A stretch of DNA of 64,000 nt from positions 305,519-369,518 of the forward strand of contig NZ_FNVF01000006.1 of NCBI RefSeq assembly GCF_900107975.1, written 5' to 3'. This DNA comes from Paenibacillus sp. UNC499MF (lineage in GTDB: Bacteria > Bacillota > Bacilli > Paenibacillales > NBRC-103111). The notes below the pieces were generated by a model. The model saw only the letters and a list, made by a program, of their open reading frames with translations, was not told where the DNA came from and did no database searches. Below, piece by piece: positions 58,934 through 64,000 of the stretch (the first letter of the stretch is position 1; each line of letters begins with the position of its first letter). A program made the translations under genes and the position numbers.

Positions 58934-59986
58934 ATGATTCAGCAAAACGCAGCAAGGGAAACGCAAGTGGCTTCATCCGTTCCGCTTCGCACCCGTCCGC
59001 TGGCCGCAGCCCTCATTCTCACGGGTGGGATTCTCCTTCTCGTACTGGGAATAGGGGTTTCGGTATCGTTCGGGGCGGCCGACATTGTATTCTCGACAGT
59101 CTGGGAAGCTGTCTTTCATTTTAACCCCGAATCGACGCAGCATCAGATTATCGCCGATTTGAGGATGCCGCGCGTGCTGGGCGGCGCCATGGTAGGGGCG
59201 AGCTTCGCGGTCGCCGGAGCGATCATGCAGGGCATGACGAGAAATCCCCTCGCGGATTCGGGTCTCCTCGGCCTGAACGCGGGCGCGGGCTTTATGCTGG
59301 CGCTCTGCTTCGCCTTTTTTCCGGGAATGGCTTATTCCAAGCTTATTCTGATGTCGTTTCTCGGTGCGGCCGGCGGAGCCGTGCTGATTTACGGGATCGG
59401 CTCCATCGCCAAAGGCGGATTGACGCCGCTGCGGCTTGTTCTGGCGGGGGCGGCCTTGAGCGCTCTTCTTTCCGCGCTGAGCGAAGGAATCGCTTTATAT
59501 TTTCACATCGGGCAGGATATTGCCTTCTGGTATGCGGGAGGCGTAAGCGGCACCACCTGGGTTCAGCTCAAGGTCATGCTGCCGTGGTTTCTGGCCGCGC
59601 TTCTGGGCGCGATCGCGCTTTCCCGTTCGATTACGATGCTCAGCCTGGGAGATGAGATCGCCAAAGGACTGGGCCAGCGGACCGGACTCGTTAAACTGGG
59701 CGGGACGGTCGTTGTTCTCATTCTCGCGGGAGCGTCCGTCTCCATCGTTGGCGCGGTGGGCTTCGTCGGCCTGATCATTCCGCATCTGACGCGTTTTCTG
59801 GTCGGCGTGGATTACCGCTGGATCATCCCTTGTTCGGCGGTGCTGGGCAGCCTGCTCGTCGTCGTTTCCGATCTGGCGGCCAGAATGATTCACCCTCCGT
59901 ACGAAACACCCATCGGAGCGCTGATCGCGCTGATCGGGGTGCCGTTCTTCCTCTATCTGACGCGCAAAGAAAGGAGGGAGCTGTAA
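58934..59986 (+). CDS. FecCD-family iron-siderophore permease (second operon), subunit 1
   Basis: 350 residues from ATG 58934 (AGGGTGG upstream); the longer frame from 58898 would begin inside the Fur boxes. Blocks: LRMPRVLGGAMVGASFAVAG, AIMQGMTRNPLADSGLLGL, GLIIPHLTRFLVGVDYRW and ETPIGALIALIGVPFFLYL. It has a longer soluble N-terminus than the first-operon permeases. The partner follows one base after its stop. No binding-protein gene is present nearby. Confidence 0.92.
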   Translation: MIQQNAARETQVASSVPLRTRPLAAALILTGGILLLVLGIGVSVSFGAADIVFSTVWEAVFHFNPESTQHQIIADLRMPRVLGGAMVGASFAVAGAIMQGMTRNPLADSGLLGLNAGAGFMLALCFAFFPGMAYSKLILMSFLGAAGGAVLIYGIGSIAKGGLTPLRLVLAGAALSALLSALSEGIALYFHIGQDIAFWYAGGVSGTTWVQLKVMLPWFLAALLGAIALSRSITMLSLGDEIAKGLGQRTGLVKLGGTVVVLILAGASVSIVGAVGFVGLIIPHLTRFLVGVDYRWIIPCSAVLGSLLVVVSDLAARMIHPPYETPIGALIALIGVPFFLYLTRKERREL

Positions 59987-59987
59987 C

Positions 59988-61037
59988 GTGTACCCGAATC
60001 CCGGCTATCTGCCTATTATGGAACAGGAGAGAAAGCGGAAAAGACGAAACTTCGCTATTCTCGTTGTTTTCGCTCTGCTTCTTGTCCTTACCTTCGTTAT
60101 CAGTATGAACATCGGCTTTATCCGGTTATCTCCCGGTGAGCTATTTAAGACGCTTATTGGAGAAGGAACACGGAAACAATCGCTGATTCTGTTCGATTTC
60201 CGGCTTCCCCGCATCGTGCTGTCGATGCTGGCGGGCGCGGGGCTGGCGGTATCGGGAATGATTCTGCAGAGCATCTCGCGCAACGCGCTGGCCGACCCCG
60301 GCATTCTGGGCATTAATGCCGGAGCGGGACTTGCGGTTCTGCTGTTTATCTGCTTCTATCCTTCTGCGGCGGCGGCCCCGGTCTTCCTGCTTCCCGTCCT
60401 CGCGCTGGCGGGCGCCGGAGCGACGGCGATGCTGATCTATACGCTGGCGTTCAAGCGCAACGAAGGATTGTCTCCGACCCGGCTCCTGCTGTCGGGTATC
60501 GCGGTGGCGGCCGGAATCAGCGCCGCCACCATCGTGCTGACTTTACGCATATCCCCGGAGAAGTACCAGTTCGTGGCCACGTGGATGGCCGGAAGCATCT
60601 GGGGAACGACGTGGAAGTTCGTGATCGCGCTTCTTCCCTGGATCGTCATATTGTCGGTCTACGTCTTCTGCAAAGCGCGCGTGCTCGATGTGCTGAACCT
60701 CGGCGACCAGCTAGCTTCGGGGCTTGGCGCTCCGGTGGAGAAGGAGCGGTTCCTGCTGCTCGCTTCCGCCGTCGGCCTTGCCGGTTCCTGTGTCGCGGTA
60801 AGCGGCGGCATCGGCTTCGTCGGGCTTATCGCCCCGCATTTGGCCCGCAGACTGGTAGGACCGGGCCATAAAGTTCTTCTCCCGGCCGCGGCACTTGCGG
60901 GAGCGCTGCTTGTCTGCGCGGCCGACACACTCGGCCGCTGGGTGCTCCAGCCTTCCGAAATGCCTGCGGGAATCGTGGTCGCCGTCATCGGCGCTCCTTA
61001 TTTCCTGTATCTGCTTGCGCGGTCCAAGACGGAGTAG
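59988..61037 (+). CDS. FecCD-family iron-siderophore permease (second operon), subunit 2
   Basis: 349 residues from GTG 59988, with AAAGGAGGG in front. Blocks: FDFRLPRIVLSMLAGAGLAV, GMILQSISRNALADPGILG, GFVGLIAPHLARRLVG and EMPAGIVVAVIGAPYFLYLL. It pairs with the preceding permease. Confidence 0.92.
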   Translation: MYPNPGYLPIMEQERKRKRRNFAILVVFALLLVLTFVISMNIGFIRLSPGELFKTLIGEGTRKQSLILFDFRLPRIVLSMLAGAGLAVSGMILQSISRNALADPGILGINAGAGLAVLLFICFYPSAAAAPVFLLPVLALAGAGATAMLIYTLAFKRNEGLSPTRLLLSGIAVAAGISAATIVLTLRISPEKYQFVATWMAGSIWGTTWKFVIALLPWIVILSVYVFCKARVLDVLNLGDQLASGLGAPVEKERFLLLASAVGLAGSCVAVSGGIGFVGLIAPHLARRLVGPGHKVLLPAAALAGALLVCAADTLGRWVLQPSEMPAGIVVAVIGAPYFLYLLARSKTE

Positions 61038-61089
61038 AACAAGCGCGCATATGCGGCCAAGGAAGGTTTTACAGAAAGAGAGGTGCTTT

Positions 61090-62868
61090 ATGCTCCGCCG
61101 TTTTTTTGCCTATTACAAACCGTACAAGGGCCTGTTTATGCTCGATTTCGGCTGTGCGATCATAGCCGCCGTTCTTGAGCTCGCTTTTCCGCTGGCGGTT
61201 AACCGAGTCATCGACGATCTTCTGCCGAGCGGCAAATGGGAATGGATCGTATGGGGCTGCGTCGGTCTTCTCGGTATTTATGTGATCAGCGCAGCTCTTC
61301 ATTATGTCGTCACTTATTGGGGGCACAAGCTCGGTATCAATATCGAAAGCGATATGCGTACCAAATTGTTTAACCATGTGCAGAAGCTTTCATTCCGCTT
61401 CTTCGATAACAACAAGACGGGGCATCTCGTCTCAAGGATGACCAACGATTTGATGGATATCGGGGAAATCGCCCATCACGGGCCGGAAGATTTATTCATA
61501 GCCGTGATGACTCTGGCAGGCGCTTTCGGCATTATGCTCGGCATCAACTGGAAGCTGGCGGTTCTGACCTTTATTATCGTGCCGGGGATGATTTCGCTTT
61601 CGCTTTATTTCAGCCGCAAAATGTCGCTCGCCTTCGACAAGATGTTCAAATCCATTGCGGATTACAACGCACGGGTCGAGAACAATGTCAGCGGAATCCG
61701 CGTCGTTCAAGCTTTTACGAATGAAAATCATGAAATCGCCAAGTTCGCCTCCAACAACGGTGAGTTCAGAAGCAGCAAGCTGCTGGCTTACCGGATCATG
61801 GCCTGGAATTCTTCTATCAGTTACCTGCTGATGAAAATCATTTCCCTGTTCGTTTTGCTGTGCGGAACCTGGTTTGTGCTGGCGAAACAAATGAGTTACG
61901 GGGAATTCATAGCCTTCGTGATGCTTTCGAACGTATTTCTCGGGCCGATCAAGCAGATCAATTCCGTGATCGAAATGTATCCGAAAGGAATCGCCGGCTT
62001 CAAAAGATACCTGGAAATCCTGGAGCTGGCACCCGATGTCGCCGATACTCCGGATGCGCGGGACGTTGAACGGCTTCAGGGGAATATCCGGTACCGGAAT
62101 GTAAGCTTCGGCTACGAAAACAAGGGCAGCGTGCTGAACGGGCTGAACCTTACGATCCGGCCGGGAGAAACTGTCGCTTTCGTAGGTCCTTCGGGCGCGG
62201 GCAAAACGACCTTGTGCAGCCTTCTCCCGAGGTTTTACGAAGTGACGGAAGGCGACATCACCATTGACGGCATCGACGTCCGCGAAATGAAGCTGCAGTC
62301 GCTGCGCGCCCATATCGGGATCGTGCAGCAGGAAGTATTCCTGTTCGACGGCACCATACGCGAAAACATCGCTTACGGCAAGCTGGGAGCCTCCGACGAA
62401 GAGATATGGGAAGCGGCGAAAAGAGCCCAGCTCGAAGAGCTGATCCTGTCGCTGCCCGAAGGGCTGGACACCATGATCGGCGAACGGGGAGTGAAGCTCT
62501 CCGGCGGGCAGAAGCAGCGGCTGTCCATTGCGCGGATGTTTCTGAAAAATCCGCCGATCCTGATTCTCGACGAGGCGACTTCGGCGCTGGACAGCGAGAC
62601 GGAAGCGATCATTCAGGAAGCGCTCTGGGAGCTTTCCAAAGGCCGGACGACACTGATTATCGCGCACAGGCTCGCCACGGTGAAGCATGCCGACCGGATC
62701 GTCGTGATCACGAAAGAAGGCATCGCCGAACAAGGAAGCCACGAAGACCTGCTCGCCGGGGGCGGTGCCTACAGCAAGCTGTATGCGGCGCAATTCGGCG
62801 CCGAGCTGCTTAACAAGCTCGGAAGCGTAAGGACGGGCGAAGAACGTGCCGCCGGAACGGTTGGATAA
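61090..62868 (+). CDS. ABC exporter half-transporter (membrane plus ATPase) in an iron operon
   Basis: 592 residues. Six membrane helices in an exporter-type domain (about 1-330), then the ATPase: Walker A GPSGAGKTTLCS, signature LSGGQKQRLSIARM, Walker B ILILDEATSALDS, H-loop IIAHRLATV. It resembles MsbA/lipid or multidrug homodimers. Placed between siderophore permeases and their ATPase and under the same Fur boxes, it may export a siderophore or its breakdown product; some actinobacterial relatives (IrtAB) instead import ferric siderophores, so direction is not certain. Confidence 0.9.
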   Translation: MLRRFFAYYKPYKGLFMLDFGCAIIAAVLELAFPLAVNRVIDDLLPSGKWEWIVWGCVGLLGIYVISAALHYVVTYWGHKLGINIESDMRTKLFNHVQKLSFRFFDNNKTGHLVSRMTNDLMDIGEIAHHGPEDLFIAVMTLAGAFGIMLGINWKLAVLTFIIVPGMISLSLYFSRKMSLAFDKMFKSIADYNARVENNVSGIRVVQAFTNENHEIAKFASNNGEFRSSKLLAYRIMAWNSSISYLLMKIISLFVLLCGTWFVLAKQMSYGEFIAFVMLSNVFLGPIKQINSVIEMYPKGIAGFKRYLEILELAPDVADTPDARDVERLQGNIRYRNVSFGYENKGSVLNGLNLTIRPGETVAFVGPSGAGKTTLCSLLPRFYEVTEGDITIDGIDVREMKLQSLRAHIGIVQQEVFLFDGTIRENIAYGKLGASDEEIWEAAKRAQLEELILSLPEGLDTMIGERGVKLSGGQKQRLSIARMFLKNPPILILDEATSALDSETEAIIQEALWELSKGRTTLIIAHRLATVKHADRIVVITKEGIAEQGSHEDLLAGGGAYSKLYAAQFGAELLNKLGSVRTGEERAAGTVG

Positions 62869-63041
62869 CAGGAACAGCTTGTTGACCCGCAAGCTTTAGT
62901 GCCGGAAACACAAGGCGGCTCAAGCGGCTGCGCTAGTGTTACATACATTTCAGGCATAGGACACTCACAGAAATAAAGGAAAAGAAGCCGGACGCGGATC
63001 ATTTCATAGGCGGCCGGCCTAAACCAAGGAGGGAATATCGG

Positions 63042-63845
63042 ATGACGCTAGTACAGGAAAGGCTTCATACGTCCGAGCTGCACATCGGCTACGGAGATCT
63101 CAGTATCGTGAACGATCTGAATATCTCCATCCCGCAGGGCAAAATAACCGCGCTCGTAGGCGCGAACGGTTCCGGCAAGTCAACCATTCTCAAAACGATG
63201 GCCCGGCTCATGAAACCGGCTTCGGGAGGCGTACTGCTCGACGGAGTGTCGATTCACAGCAAATCGACGAAGGAAGTGGCCAAGGAATTGGCCATTCTGC
63301 CGCAGAATCCGTCGGCGCCGGCGGGCTTAACGGTTACGGAGCTCGTCGCTTACGGCAGATATCCTCACCAGAGCGGCTTCGGTACGGTCTCTGCGGAGGA
63401 TAAGCGCGTGATCGGCTGGGCTCTGGAAGTAACGGGTATGATGCCGTTTCACGCAAGGCCCGTGGATCAGCTTTCTGGAGGCCAAAGGCAGCGCGCGTGG
63501 ATCGCTATGGCGCTTGCGCAGCAGACCGATATTCTCTTCCTGGACGAACCGACCACTTTTCTTGATATGGCCCATCAGCTTGAAGTGCTTCAACTGCTGC
63601 ACAAGCTGAACAGCGAGGAGAAAAGAACGATCGTGATGGTAATCCACGATCTGAATCATGCCTCCCGGTACGCCCAGCATATCGTGGCCATCAAATCCGG
63701 CAGCGTGATATGCGAAGGGTCGCCTGCAGATGTAATGAACCAAGATATGCTGCGCGAGGTATTCGCGATTCATGCGGATATCGTTACCGACCCGCGCACG
63801 GGAGTGCCGCTGTGCCTGCCGTATGAACTGGCCCCGGAAGCATAA
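63042..63845 (+). CDS. FecE-type ATPase of the second iron importer
   Basis: 267 residues. Walker [11 protein letters not shown]-loop ILPQNPSAP, signature [14 protein letters not shown], Walker [12 protein letters not shown] and H-loop [11 protein letters not shown]. Closely similar in layout to the first-operon ATPase. AAGGAGGG before ATG 63042. The IS element starts 35 bases after its stop. Confidence 0.93.
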   Translation: MTLVQERLHTSELHIGYGDLSIVNDLNISIPQGKITALVGANGSGKSTILKTMARLMKPASGGVLLDGVSIHSKSTKEVAKELAILPQNPSAPAGLTVTELVAYGRYPHQSGFGTVSAEDKRVIGWALEVTGMMPFHARPVDQLSGGQRQRAWIAMALAQQTDILFLDEPTTFLDMAHQLEVLQLLHKLNSEEKRTIVMVIHDLNHASRYAQHIVAIKSGSVICEGSPADVMNQDMLREVFAIHADIVTDPRTGVPLCLPYELAPEA

Positions 63846-63880
63846 TGAGGCCATACACAGAAGAAACCCTGCCGATCCGC

Positions 63881-64000
63881 TGAAGTGCACCCCTTAGAAT
63901 GGACATTGGAAAAACCCTTGGGTAATTCCGATGAAATTCTAGGGGGTGCATTTTTTATGCCAGCGAGAAAAGGACAAAAGTTCAAGCACTATACGGAGGA
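63881..64000 (+). mobile_element. Left end of an IS3-family-like insertion sequence (cut by window edge)
   Basis: The end sequence TGAAGTGCACCCC followed by a GGACA motif is the usual style of IS3-group termini. A subterminal inverted repeat, TGCACCCC-TTAGAAT (63886-63900) against ATTCTAGGGGGTGCA (63936-63950), can fold over the ribosome site of orfA and silence read-through. Target duplication cannot be judged because the right end is outside. Confidence 0.7.
63957..64000 (+). CDS. Transposase OrfA, start only
   Basis: The frame MPARKGQKFKHYTE runs off the window. The opening resembles IS3/IS150-type OrfA helix-turn-helix proteins (MPRKGQKFQ...YSEE pattern). AGGGGG at 63941-63946 is its ribosome site. 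Confidence 0.65.
   Translation, partial: MPARKGQKFKHYTE

Noticed and set aside
1..64000. CRISPR arrays, tRNA or rRNA genes
   Set aside because: No regularly spaced repeats and no tRNA- or rRNA-like stretches were seen on reading both strands, though short tRNAs could be missed without a search tool.

Overview
The window reads as a chromosomal segment of a Gram-positive bacterium of the Paenibacillaceae (Paenibacillus or a close relative). The evidence is a moderately high GC content in clearly Bacillales-type genes, strong AGGAGG-like ribosome binding sites with many TTG/GTG starts, a T-box leader, Bce-type and BcrAB-type antibiotic-sensing modules, Feu/Btr-like iron genes, a SigO-RsoA-YvrJ-like locus and lipoprotein-anchored binding proteins. 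No rRNA, tRNA or CRISPR array was seen. An IS3-like insertion sequence begins at the right edge.

Layout. 1-1.7 kb: end of an oligopeptide/nickel-type ABC permease operon. 1.9-6.2 kb: two-component system, BcrA/BcrB-like ABC transporter and undecaprenyl-diphosphatase, resembling a bacitracin-response locus, with a direct-repeat operator before the ABC genes. 6.3-8.6 kb: carbohydrate esterase and a DUF3626 protein. 8.7-10.1 kb: T-box leader (Phe specifier) and chorismate mutase/DAHP synthase. 10.2-11.5 kb: two reverse-strand genes. 11.7-13.9 kb: RNA repair operon rtcB-kptA behind a leader with its own terminator. 14-15.2 kb: MFS exporter, followed by a structured intergenic stretch. 15.7-23.2 kb: Fur-controlled catecholate siderophore uptake cluster (Btr-like activator, two esterases, binding protein, two permeases, ATPase). 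23.5-24 kb: greA.

24.2-30.2 kb holds a tight six-gene run: HpaB-type flavin monooxygenase, Nudix hydrolase, M24 peptidase-like enzyme, SbnA/cysteine-synthase-like PLP enzyme, an enterobacterial-type orotate phosphoribosyltransferase and a class 2 (quinone-type) dihydroorotate dehydrogenase. I do not recognise this combination as a known pathway. 30.2-31.9 kb: L,D-transpeptidase, a split sigma factor (SigO/RsoA-like) and YvrJ. Three promoters here share one motif with identical spacing, which defines a small predicted regulon. 32-42.4 kb: mixed genes including SgrR, peptide deformylase, a sigma factor fused to a large C-terminal domain, regulators, and a GH19 chitinase. 42.7-47.3 kb: a complete Bce-type two-component/ABC module. 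47.3-52.2 kb: DUF418, WYL regulator, DinB, AAA ATPase, rlmN. 52.6-55.9 kb: a large secreted beta-propeller protein. 56-58.4 kb: TetR and a FAD monooxygenase, divergent. 58.9-63.8 kb: a second Fur-boxed FecCD-type iron transporter carrying an ABC-exporter gene but no binding protein, then the IS element.

Regulation is unusually readable. Several operators can be located from sequence alone: Fur boxes, OmpR-type direct repeats, TetR and XRE-type palindromes, cre-like sites, a T-box and the sigma motif.
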